Positions 52,536 through 64,000 of a stretch of 64,000 nt of DNA are shown here, piece by piece. Each line of letters starts with the position of its first letter. Position 1 is the first letter of the stretch. Position numbers and translations under genes: made by a program. Source of the stretch: Punica granatum (Eukaryota > Streptophyta > Magnoliopsida > Myrtales > Lythraceae); the NCBI RefSeq assembly GCF_007655135.1, contig NW_022204360.1:62001-126000 (forward strand). The letters run 5' to 3'. The notes below the pieces were generated by a model, which was not told the DNA's origin, searched no databases, and saw only the letters and a program-made list of their open reading frames with translations.

Positions 52536-55500
52536 CATAAATAGGCATCAATGTTCCAGAACTGGTCGCCTCTAATTTAACTTCTAATGACCTCAACTCA
52601 TTAATAAGTGTGTCATAAACACTCCACATACCTGCAAATCTTGCTGATGATTTCCGACTCAGTGCATCTGCCACCACATTTGCCTTTCCTGGATGATAGT
52701 TGATCGTGCAATCATAATCTTTGATTAGTTCCATCCATCTCCTCTGTCTCAAGTTGAGTTCTTTCTGAGTGAACAAATATTTCAAACTCTTGTGGTCTGT
52801 ATAAATCTCACATCTTGCTCCATACAGGTAATGCCTCCAAAGTTTGAGAGCGAATACCAAAGCTGCCAATTCAAGATCATGTGTCGGGTAATTCTTCCCA
52901 TGATTCCTTAGTTGCCGAGATGCATAAGCCACCACTCTGCCATTTTGCATTAATACGCAGCCTAAGCTTTGATGGGATGCATCACTATATATCACAAACC
53001 CCTCATCAATGGACGGAATAACAAGCCCTGGGGCAGTGGTCAATCTCTTCTTCAACTCCTGGAAACTTTGCTCGCACTCATCTGTCCATTCAAACTTCAC
53101 GCTCTTCCGCGTTAACCGAGTCATGGGAGCAGCAATAAGGGAGAATCCTTCCACAAATCTTCGATAATAACCAGCTAATCCTAGGAAACTCCTCACCTCT
53201 GATACACTTGTAGGACGATTCCAATTCAAGATAGCTTCAATCTTCGTGGGGTCCACTGATACACCATCACCTGAAATCACATGCCCGAGGAATCCCACTC
53301 GATCTAACCAAAACTCACATTTGCTAAACTTAGCATAAAGTTTTCTTTCTCTCAAAATCTGCAACACTACTCGGAGATGTTCTTCATGCTCATTCCGGTT
53401 CCTCGAGTATACCAATATATCATCGATGAAAACCACCACAAACTGATCAAGATATGGCTGGAAAACTCTATTCATTAAATCCATAAAAGCTGCTGGAGCA
53501 TTTGTTAACCCGAAAGGCATCACAAGGAATTCATAATGTCCATACCGTGTGCGAAAAGCAGTCTTGGGCACATCAGAGTCCTTGATCTTCAGCTGGTGGT
53601 ATCCCGATCTAAGATCGATCTTCGAGAAGACGGTAGCACCTCGGAGCTGGTCAAACAAGTCATCTATCCTAGGTAAAGGATATTCATTGCGCACCGTAAC
53701 TCGATTCAACTGTCGATAATCTATGCACAATCTGAGCGAGCCATCCTTCTTCTTCACAAACAAAACGGGAGCACCCCAAGAAGATACACTAGGCCTGATA
53801 AATCCCTTTTCTAACAATTCTTGCAGCTGAATTTTCAATTCCTTGAGTTCTGACGGGGCCATACGATACGGTGCACGGGAAATCGGCGCAGTACCGGGCT
53901 CTAGCTCGATAGTAAACTCAATCTCTCTATTAGGGGGAAGACCAGGTAAATCATCAGGAAAAATCTCTGGAAACTCGCAAACTACTGAAATTTCACTAAG
54001 TTTTGGTGAGTTGACCTCGGTAGCAACCACATGTGCCAAATATCCTTCACACCCCCTTTTCAAAAGTTTCGTCGCCTCGAGAAATGATATAACATTGAAT
54101 GGAGCACCCAACTGATCTCCATGAAGCTTAAATTCAGGCTCATTCGGTATTCTAAAAATAACCTCCTTCTTGTAACACTCCACCGAAGCATGATGAGAAG
54201 CAAGCCAATCCATCCCGAGGATAACGTCAAAATCCCAAATGCTTAAGGGTATTAAATCTACTAACATTTCCTTATCCCCTAACTGTAGCCTACAACTGCG
54301 ATACACTTCCCGACTACTACACTTTCCCCGGTCGGTGTAGCTATGGACATACGACTATCTAATAACTCTCGTGGTCTATTAGAATGCATGGCATATGACA
54401 ATGAGATATATGAATGAGTGGACCCTGGGTCTATAAGTACATGAGCAGGTTTATTAAAGAGATTTAACGTACCCGTCACTACAGTCGGAGTGGCATCCGC
54501 ATCTCGCTTCGTTAAGGTGAATACCCTACCCTGCGTCATTGGTCTATTGGCCTGGCCTGCTGAGCTCACCATCGATCCACCCCCTCGGCCTTGAACACTC
54601 TTATTGCTACTCATTTGTCCACGGCCTCTTATCGCCGATGGCCTATTGCCCACACTAGCACTACTAGACGCTGCTACTATAGGCTGCCTACAATTCCTCA
54701 GTACATGTCCCTTCATGCCACATCTAAAACATGTAACCCCCTCACTCCTCAATTGCGGACAATTATTTCTCAAGTGATCACGACGTCCACAATGAAAACA
54801 ACTCCCGGACTGCACTTGACAAACTCCGGAATGGAATCGACCACAATTCTGACAATTTTGATGCCTCGGGAGATTAGTTCCACCATAACTTGCACCACTC
54901 TGACTTATGATGCCCTTATCTTCATGAAACCATTGTGGAGATTGCTGATAAGTTGATTTCCCTCTATTGAAGCCTTGAATGAACCCGCCTCTTTTTGGGG
55001 GTCGGAAGGAACCCTCTACAAGTGAGCTACTAGGCCGAGTTCTACTTTGCTCCCTCTGATGAACTTCCTCTCGTAAGTCCTCCTCAGCGATAATGGCTTT
55101 ATTATATAGGTCTGCAAATAATGGGATCTCCAAAACAGAAACGCGCGACCTAATATTGAGGTTCAATCCACCCAAGAACCTACTGCATTTGGAAGTTTCA
55201 TCACTTACCAATGTAGGGGCAAAACGTGACAACTTGGTAAATTTTACTTCATATTCAGCTACGCTGAGCTCTCCTTGCTTCAAATTAAGAAATTCCCGCT
55301 CCTTGGTGCGCCGTAACGAGGCTGGAAAGTACTTGTTATAAAATGCTTGCGTAAACTCACCCCATGTGATAATATGCGAAGAGTTCGGGTCCAGTCGTCT
55401 CTGAGTAGCCTCCCACCAGTACTGGGCATCCCCTTCTAGCATAAATGTCGCAAGTGCCACACGTTGGGTGTCTGGAACCTCCATGATTGAAAAAATTCTT

Positions 55501-55874
55501 TCCATTCCAGCTATCCAATTCTCCGCTTTTATCGGATCAGCACTACCCAAAAAACTAGATGGACCATATTTCCTAAACCTTTCATACGGCGTCAATTATG
55601 ACTCCATGTGAGATGTGGATGCACTCGGCTGTGTTGCTTGTCTCTGAGAGAAGGCCGTTTGTTGCTCAATTAGCTGCGCTTGCTGCTCAACTAGAAGAGT
55701 CATGGCTGCTAATGTCTGGTGGATTGGTGGATCTTGATCCCTAGGAGCTGCAGCAGCTTCTTGAGGAGCTTGAGACACTTGCTCCTCTGTCATCGGCTAA
55801 GGTGTACTCAGATCAGCTGAATTCTCGGCTGTGCGGTATCTAGGTCGACCCCGCCTTGCACGTTTGGGTCCCAT
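52531..55874 (-). pseudogene. Gag-protease-RT-RNase H of copy B3, 5' side of the A' insertion
   Basis: Read on the minus strand from ATG 55874. TAG at 55799-55797 and TAA at 55598-55596 interrupt Gag, and both are shared with B4. From 55595 Gag core and all three zinc knuckles are open to protease. A missing C near 54311 shifts the frame. Protease end, RT with Phe-Ile-Asp-Asp and RNase H are open from 54306 to the insertion junction. Integrase lies beyond the insertion at 44242-45710. RT and RNase H catalytic residues are intact. Confidence 0.88.
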
Positions 55875-56028
55875 TGCAAATTTTCCTATACAGAACACAA
55901 GTTAACCAAGCATTTAACAAACACAACGATAAGATATATCCCGTCTTGGGCCGCAACTAATCAAAAAGAACGGGGATCAGGCACACTAAGTCTACAGAAT
56001 CCTATAACCTAGGCTCTGATACCAAAAA

Positions 56029-56648
56029 TGTCACGACCCGAAACTTATAGCAGAGTTTCCCCTCTATTCCTTGTCATATGCGCAACTCATATGTGTATAA
56101 TCTGTTTTCTTAACTCCCAACACATTGAACCAACCCAGCAAGCTCTATATAAACATATAACCACCTAACCAATTCAGATATATGCATAAAACTCTCAAAG
56201 ATTACTCAGTTGCAACCATCTTGTAACATAGACTGAACGAAAAGCTTTCATATATATATATATAGCATACTTCTACAACACATCCAACCTTTAAACTAAC
56301 TCGGCATGCTCTACATGAATATATAATGAGTCTAACGGATTCTAATGTACATATATGTTCTCCATAGTGTGTTCAGCTACAACCATACCACTAAACCAAC
56401 TAACAAAAGTTTCAGGTCGTAACAGGATTGTAACATTTACGAACACTTACTACCTATACTATGGGTGGGCCTACTTGCCAAAATCCTTTGCGCTGATCCC
56501 CGTTATCCAAAGCCCTCCTGTGCGGCTAGTCTAACTCCTAGCTCATCTGGAAAAATGTATGCAGGGGGTGAGCTGCAACTCAGTGAGTACTATATTCCAA
56601 GGTAAAATGAGCTAATATGTTACATCACAATTCACGACAATCAATCAT

Positions 56649-56692
<44 letters not shown>

Positions 56693-57223
56693 TTCACCAT
56701 GATATAGCATCCAATACCAAGATCATCCTTTCACACAACTCATAGGGCAACCAATCCAAACAACAGTAATATAGCCATAAGGTTGCATTTCCTCGCAACA
56801 GAGTTATGACGGTACCGTGACCCCGCACACCTCATTCATATCATCCTCAACTCCCAATATCCATGTCTCATGAGCGGGGGCCGCCCATTAACCTCTGGCG
56901 GTAAGAGTTGACCTTCATTTATATTCCGCCGGTCCAGCGGCCGATCATGCCCCTACTTATATTCCGCCGGGTCCAGCGGCCGATCAGGCCCCTATTTGTA
57001 TTCCGCCGGGTCCAGCGGCCGATCACGTCCCTATTTATATTCCGCCGGGTCCAGCGGCCGATCAAGTCCCTATTTATATTCCGCCAGGTTCGGCGGCCGA
57101 TCAGGCCCCTTTTATAATCCGCCGGGTCCAGCGATCCCATGGCTATAGTCCAACCATCACAAGCATACTAAGCATACACATCAACTATGTTCCGCAATCA
57201 TTCAGCCACCATCACTTCTATAA

Positions 57224-57259
<36 letters not shown>

Positions 57260-57390
57260 TATCATTTTACGATGGAAGAAAGTGCTCACTAACACCCCTG
57301 AAACGACCACTTAATGAGTTGAGCCTTCCGGAGGTATAACCTCAGTCTCCCCAACCCCTATTCAGTTCAAGAACAAAGGTTAGATAATAT
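56029..57390 (-). repeat. Truncated Tekay LTR between B3 and B4
   Basis: It starts TGTCACGACCCG at 56029, next to the B3 primer site (56012-56024). It contains the CA/TA repeat (56647-56693), minisatellite and AT repeat. At about 57390 (GATAATAT) it is joined directly to integrase sequence of B4. About 1.15 kb of LTR, the purine tract and the chromodomain end are lost. The TATA-like element and CT repeat are among the missing parts. Confidence 0.87.
56926..57135. repeat. 39-bp GC-rich minisatellite, third LTR
   Basis: It has the same six units in the same order as at 35081-35290, with one change in the fifth unit (CCGCCAGG). It lies within the truncated LTR. Confidence 0.85.
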
Positions 57391-58685
57391 CAAATGACTC
57401 TTCCACAACACCTTTACTAATGGAATTCTCTTGGTTCGAGGGACCTGCTCTTTCCTATCTAAGATCGCTACTGGCTCTTCCTCATATGTTAAGTCCTCAT
57501 TTAACTCCACCGGTTGATAACTCGAAACATGAGATGGGTCCGGTATATACTTACGCAACATTGACACATGAAACACGTTATGGATACGGGATAGTTCAGG
57601 GGGTAGAGCCAACCGATATGCCACCTTCCCAATGCGCTCCAAAATCTCGTATGGCCCGATATATCTGGGACTAAGCTTTCCTTTCTTGCCAAATCTCATA
57701 ATACCCTTCCACGGTGATACCTTTAAGAAAACTCGATCCCCTTGCTGAAACTCGAGGTCCTTTCTTCGTTTATCAGCATAATTCTTTTGTCGCCCTTGAG
57801 CGGTCTTTAATCTCTCTCTGATAATCTTGACCTTTTCAGCTATTAGGTCGACTATTTTCGGTCCAGTTAATTGCCTCTCTCCAACTTCGTTCCAACACAA
57901 TGGTGTTCGACAAGCCCGACCATAAAGCGACTCATATGGTGCCATTCCAATACTAGATTGATAGCTGTTATTATACGCGAATTCCATTAAAGGAAGGTAG
58001 TCATCCCAGCAGCCTTGAAATTCTATAACACACGCTCTTAACATATCCTCCAATGTTTGAATGGTCCTTTCGCTTTGCCCGTCTGATTCGGGATGAAAAG
58101 CAGTGGTCAAATTCAACTTCGTGCCTAGAGTCGTAACAAAACTATTCCAGTACTTGGAAGTAAAATAGGAACCTCTGTCTGATACTATGGATGCCGGCAC
58201 ACCGTGCAACCTCACAATCTCCTTAATGAACAATTGTGCCAACTGATCTGCACCAAATGTCGTTTTAGCTGGTAGGAAGTGAGCGGATTTAGTCAGCCTA
58301 TCAACTATCACCCATATAGAATCATGCCCTCTTCGTGTTCGTGGAAGTCCCGAGACAAAATCCATGGTGATCTTTTCCCATTTCCATTCAGGTACCGGAA
58401 GGGGTTGTAATAACCCGGATGGGTGCTGATGTTCTGCCTTAACCTGCTGACATACTAGACACTTAGCGACATATTCAGCTATCTCCTTTTTCATGTTATA
58501 CCACCAATAACTTCTCTTCAAATTATAATACATCTTAGTGCTTCCGGGGTGCATTGCATATGGTGAGCTATGAGCCTGTGCAAGAATCTCTCTCTTCAAC
58601 TCAACATCGTCAGGTACACAAATTCGACTCCCAAACATAAGTGTGTCATCCTCTTTCAAAAGAAATTCAAACTTCTTGCCTTCCT
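57391..58685 (-). pseudogene. Integrase of copy B4 without its chromodomain end
   Basis: The integrase zinc-binding His/Cys residues and D, D, E core are intact in an open frame from 58659. The 3' end is cut by the LTR fusion at 57390, after the Leu-Trp-Lys-Ser-His-Leu-Ile of the chromodomain, and reads a few unrelated codons into the LTR to 57367. The Trp-Glu-Pro part of the chromodomain is gone. As in B2, one T is missing in the T run near 58710, so it is out of frame with RNase H. Confidence 0.85.
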
Positions 58686-61600
58686 TTACTCTGCCTTCCT
58701 TAATCTTGTTTTCATCTCTACTAAAAATGGATCTACTTGTTGCGCTTCCCGAATTCGATCAACTAGCACTGGCTTCACATCATAAATAGCCATCAATGTT
58801 CCAGAACTGGTCGCCTCTAATTTAACTTCTAATGACCTCAACTCATTAATAAGTGTGTCATAAACACTCCACATACCTGCTAATCTTGCTGATGATTTCC
58901 GACTCAGTGCATCTGCCACCACATTTGCCTTTCTTGGATGATAGTTGATCGTGCAATCATAATCTTTGATTAGTTCCATCCATCTCCTCTGTCTCAAGTT
59001 GAGTTCTTTCTGAGTGAACAAATATTTCAAACTCTTGTGGTCTGTATAAATCTCACATCTTGCTCCATACAGGTAATGCCTCCAAAGTTTGAGAGCGAAT
59101 ACCACAGCTGCCAATTCAAGATCATGTGTCGGGTAATTCTTCCATGATTCCTTAGCTGCCGAGATGCATAAGCCACCACTCTGCCATTTTGCATTAATAC
59201 GCAGCCTAAGCCTTGATGGGATGCATCACTATATATCACAAACCCCTCATCAGTGGACGGAATAACAAGCACTGGGGCAGTGGTCAATCTCTTCTTCAAC
59301 TCCTGGAAACTTTGCTCGCACTCATCTGTCCATTCAAACTTCACGCTCTTCCGCGTTAACCGAGTCATGGGAGCAGCAATAAGGGAGAATCCTTCCACAA
59401 ATCTTCGATAATAACCAGCTAATCCTAGGAAACTCATCACCTCTGATACACTTGTAGGACGATTCCAATTCAAGATAGCTTCAATCTTCGTGGGGTCCAC
59501 TGATACACCATCACCTGAAATCACATGCCCAAGGAATCCCACTCGATCTAACCAAAACTCACATTTGCTAAACTTAGCATAAAGTTTTCTTTCTCTCAAA
59601 ATCTGCAACACTACTCGGAGATGTTCTTCATGCTCATTCCGGTTCCTCGAGTATACCAATATATCATCGATGAAAACCACCACAAACTGATCAAGATATG
59701 GCTGGAAACTCTATTCATTAAATCCATAAAAGCTGCTGGAGCATTTGTTAACCCGAAAGGCATCACAAGGAATTCATAATGTCCATGCCGTGTGCGAAAA
59801 GCAGTCTTGGGCACATCAGAGTCCTTGATCTTCAGCTGGTGGTATCCCGATCTAAGATCGATCTTCGAGAAGACGGTAGCACCTCGGAGCTGGTCAAACA
59901 AGTCATCTATCCTAGGTAAAGGATATTTATTGCGCACCGTAACTCGATTCAACTGTCGATAATCTATGCACAATCTGAGCGAGCCATCCTTCTTCTTCAC
60001 AAACAAAACGGGAGCACCCCAAGAAGATACACTAGGCCTGATAAATCCCTTTTCTAACAATTCTTGCAGCTGAATTTTCAATTCCTTGAGTTCTGACGGG
60101 GCCATACGATACGGTGCACGGGAAATCGGCGCAGTACCGGGCTCTAGCTCGATAGTAACTCAATCTCTCTATTAGGGGGAAGACCAGGTAAATCATCAGG
60201 AAAATCTCTGGAAACTCGCAAATTACTGAAATTTCACTAAGTTTTGGTGAGTTGACCTCGGTAGCAACCACATGTGCCAAATATCCTTCACACCCCCTTT
60301 TCAAAAGTTACGTCGCCTCGAGAAATGATATAACATTGAATGGAGCACCCAACTGATCTCCATGAAGCTTAAATTCAGGCTCATTCGGTATTCTAAAAAT
60401 AACCTCCTTCTTGTAACACTCCACCGAAGCATGATGAGAAGCAAGCCAATCCATCCCGAGGATAACGTCAAAATCCCAAATGCTTAAGGGTATTAAATCT
60501 ACTAACATTTCCTTATCCCCTAACTGTAGCCTACAACTGCGATACACTTCCCCGACTACCACACTTTCCCCCGGTCGGTGTAGCTATGGACATACGACTA
60601 TCTAATAACTCTCGTGGTCTATTAGAATGCATGGCATATGACAATGAGATATATGAATGAGTGGACCCTGGGTCAATAAGTACATGAGCAGGTTTATTAA
60701 AGAGATTTAACGTACCCGTCACTACAGTCGGAGTGGCATCCGCATCTCGCTTCGTTAAGGTGAATACCCTACCCTGCGTCATTGGTCTATTGGCCTGGCC
60801 TGCTGAGCTCACCATCGATCCACCCCCTCGGCCTTGAACACTCTTATTGCTACTCATTTGTCCACGGCCTCTTATCGCCGATGGCCTATTGCCCACACTA
60901 GCACTACTAGACGCTGCTACTATAGGCTGCCTACAATTCCTCAGTACATGTCCCTTCATGCCACATCTAAAACATGTAACCCCCTCACTCCTCAATTGCG
61001 GACAATTATTTCTCAAGTGATCACGACGTCCACAATGAAAACAACTCCCGGACTGCACTTGACAAACTCCGGAATGGAATCGACCACAATTCTGACAATT
61101 TTGATGCCTCGGGAGATTAGTTCCACCATAACTTGCACCACTCTGACTTATGATGCCCTTATCTTCATGAAACCATTGTGGAGATTGCTGATAAGTTGAT
61201 TTCCCTCTATTGAAGCCTTGAATGAACCCGCCTCTTTTTGGGGGTCGGAAGGAACCCTCTACAAGTGAGCTACTAGGCCGAGTTCTACCTTGCTCCCTCT
61301 GATGAACTTCCTCTCGTAAGTCCTCCTCAGCGATAATGGCTTTATTATATAGTTCTGCAAATAATGGGATCTCCAAAACGGAAACGCGCGACCTAATATT
61401 GAGGTTCAATCCATCCAAGAACCTACTGCATTTGGAAGTTTCATCACTTACCAATGTAGGGGCAAAACGTGACAACTTGGTAAATTTTACTTCATATTCA
61501 GCTACGCTGAGCTCTCCTTGCTTCAAATTAAGAAATTCCCGCTCCTTGGTGCGCCGAAACGAGGCTGGAAAGTACTTGTTATAAAATGCTTGCGTAAACT

Positions 61601-62117
61601 CACCCCAAGTGATAACATGCGAAGAGTTCGGGTCCAGTCGTCTCTGAGTAGCCTCCCACCAGTACTGGGCATCCCCTTCTAGCATAAATGTCGCAAGTGC
61701 CACACGTTGGGTGTCTGGAACCTCCATGATTGAAAAAATTCTTTCCATTCCAGCTATCCAATTCTCCGCTTCTATCGGATCAGCACTACCCAAAAAACTA
61801 GATGGACCATATTTCCTAAACCTTTCATACGGCGTCAATTATGACTCCATGTGAGATGTGGATGCACTCGGCTGTGTTGCTTGTCTCTGAGAGAAGGCCG
61901 TTTGTTGCTCAATTAGCTGCGCTTGCTGCTCAACTAGACGAGTCATGGCTGCTAATGTCTGGTGGATTGTTGGATCTTGATCCCTAGGAGCTGCAGCAGC
62001 TTCTTGAGGAGCTTGAGACACTTGCTCCTCTGTCATCGGCTAAGGTGTACTCAGATCAGCTAAATTCTCGGCTGTGCGGTATCTAGGTCGACCCCGCCTT
62101 GCACGTTTGGGTCCCAT
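58686..62117 (-). pseudogene. Gag-protease-RT-RNase H of copy B4
   Basis: Read from ATG 62117 on the minus strand. It has the two Gag nonsense codons of B3 (TAG 62042-62040, TAA 61841-61839). Gag core and zinc knuckles are open from 61838 to 60531. An extra C near 60572, a TAA near 60308-60310, single-base losses near 60204, 60157, 59707 and 59143, and the loss near 58710 break protease, RT and RNase H into pieces. All domains are recognisable. Empty target CACAT is at 58776-58780, where B3 carries the A' insertion. Confidence 0.87.
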
Positions 62118-62271
62118 TGCAAATTTTCCTATACAGAACACAAGTTAACCAAGAATTTAACAAACACAACGATAAGATATATCCCGTCTTGGGCCGCAAC
62201 TAATCAAAAAGAACGGGGATCAGGCACACTAAGTCTACAGAATCCTATAACCTAGGCTCTGATACCAAAAA

Positions 62272-62885
62272 TGTCACGACCCGAAACTTATAGCAGAGTT
62301 TCCCTCTATTCCTTGTCATATGCGCAACTCATATGTGTATAATCTGTTTTCTTAACTCCCAACACATTGAACCAACCCAGCAAGCTCTATATAAACATAT
62401 AACCACCTAACCAATTCAGATATATGCATAAAACTCTCAAAGATTACTCAGTTGCAACCATCTTGTAACATAGACTGAACGAAAAGCTTTCATATATATA
62501 TATATAGCATACTTCTACAACACATCCACCTTTAAACTAACTCGCATGCTCTACATGAATATATAATGAGTCTAACGGATTCTAATGTACATATATGCTC
62601 TCCATAGTGTGTTCAGCTACAACCATACCACTAAACCAACTAACAAAAGTTTCAGGTCGTAACAGGATTGTAACATTTACGAACACTTACTACCTATACT
62701 ATGGGTGGGCCTACTTGCCAAAATCCTTTGCGCTGATCCCCGTTATCCAAAGCCCTCCTGTGCGGCTAGTCTAGCTCCTAGCTCATCTGGAAAAATGTAT
62801 GCAGGGGGTGAGCTGCAACTCAGTGAGTACTATATTCCAAGGTAAAATGAGCTAATATGTTACATCACAATTCACGACAATCAAT

Positions 62886-62938
<53 letters not shown>

Positions 62939-64000
62939 TTCACCGTGATATAGCATCCAATACCAGGATCATCCTTTCACACAACTCATAGGGCAACCAA
63001 TCTAAACAACAGTAATATAGCCATAGGGTTGCATTTCCTCGCAACAGAGTTATGACGGTACCGTGACCCCGCACACCTCATTCATATCATCCTCAACTCC
63101 CAATATCCATGCCTCATGAGCGGGGGCCGCCCATTAACCTCGGGCGGTAAGAGTTGACCTTCATTTATATTCCGCCGGTCCAGCGGCCGATCATGCCCCT
63201 ACTTATATTCCGCCGGATCCAGCGGCCGATCAGGCCCCTATTTGTATTCCGCCGGGTCCAGCGGCCGATCACGTCCCTATTTACATTCCGCCGGGTCCAG
63301 CGGCCGATCAAGTCCCTATTTATATTCCGCCGGGTTTGGCGGCCGATCAGGCCCCTTTTATAATCCGCCGGGTCCAGCGATCCCATGGCTATAGTCCAAC
63401 CATCACAAGCATACTAAGCATACACATCAACTATGTTCCGCAATCATTCAGCCACCATCACTTCTATAACCATACATATATATATATATATTTATATTTA
63501 TTATCATTTTACGATGGAAGAAAGTGCTCACTAACACCCCTGAAACGACCACTTAATGAGTTGAGCCTTCCGGAGGTATAACCTCAGTCTCCCAGCCCCT
63601 ATTCAGTTCAAGCACAAAGGTTAGATAATATGCTAAATAAGAGTACATATAGGTATCAGTTTAACTCCGTATTATTTGATTAATATAACTAAAATATAAC
63701 CAATGACATAACGATTCCAATGATATGCTATGCATAACTCAAATCATATCAGTTTAGAATAGTAATTATATTATACGGAGGGCCAATTCGATCAGCCAAA
63801 TTCAAGTAAGGAGTACAAGGAATTCTAAGTACTTCTTTAGTTCCAAAATACAAATAAACAAGAGCTTGGTCAATCAACCCATCACATGATATCATTATAA
63901 TGCATGATAAATTTCAAATCAGATCCCTTCTCTAATCCATAATCAGCTCAAAGAGCAAAATATATGCATATATATACATATGTACACACACTTGTCTACA
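62272..64000 (-). repeat. 5' LTR of copy B4, cut by the window edge
   Basis: It starts TGTCACGACCCG next to the primer site (62255-62267). It contains the longest CA/TA repeat (62886-62940), the minisatellite, an AT repeat (about 63474-63497), then AT-rich DNA to the end of the window. The right part and any further copy lie outside. Confidence 0.87.
63172..63380. repeat. 39-bp GC-rich minisatellite, fourth LTR
   Basis: It has six units in the same order as the other LTRs. Four units carry private substitutions (for example CCGGATCC in the second and TTTGGCGG in the fifth). This makes it the most divergent of the four arrays. Confidence 0.85.

Overview
The window is repeat DNA from a plant nuclear genome, most likely a heterochromatic or centromeric region of a flowering plant. 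I can support no host gene in it. Nearly every base belongs to Ty3/gypsy (Metaviridae-type) LTR retrotransposons of two chromovirus lineages. The CRM lineage (centromeric retrotransposons) is recognised from its RT, RNase H and integrase residues, a GPITRA[RK]A C-terminal tail and a pol frame that runs into the 3' LTR. The Tekay/Del lineage is recognised from its RT, three zinc knuckles, a C-terminal chromodomain and 2.5 kb LTRs. All elements use a primer binding site matching plant initiator tRNA-Met. The species cannot be named from the sequence.

Layout. (1) 1-26895, plus strand: a head-to-tail array of about nine copies of a short CRM element, here called family A. It is organised as LTR-internal-LTR-internal, with one LTR shared between neighbours. 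Each internal part carries gag, protease and only the first part of RT, fused at one conserved junction to the C-terminal tail. It lacks the YxDD part of RT, RNase H and integrase, so it is a non-autonomous element. Later copies carry deletions, patches and many 1-nt indels. (2) 26896-30676, plus strand: a 5'-truncated copy of a second, autonomous-type CRM family (family A'), ending in a complete 3' LTR. (3) 30677-64000, minus strand: a head-to-tail array of a Tekay element (family B, copies B1 to B4), again sharing LTRs. (4) 45711-52530, plus strand: a full-length A' element inserted in copy B3. It has 808-bp LTRs, a CACAT target duplication and two long overlapping ORFs, gag-protease and RT-RNase H-integrase.

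How the parts relate. The A'/B junction at 52530/52531 recurs at 30676/30677, so a block of about 21.9 kb holding the nested insertion was duplicated after it formed. B1 shares variants with B3 near that junction but with B2 farther on, and B3 and B4 share two nonsense codons. These facts point to repeated unequal recombination, not serial independent insertion. A' encodes every enzyme that family A lacks and could in principle mobilise it, although their LTRs differ. In both CRM families the gag-protease and pol frames overlap by 4 nt in the -1 phase, and the last roughly 70 pol codons lie inside the LTR.

Caveat: long, near-identical tandem copies are where assemblies fail. Copy number and the 1-nt indels, densest from about 12.4 to 29.8 kb, need raw long-read support.
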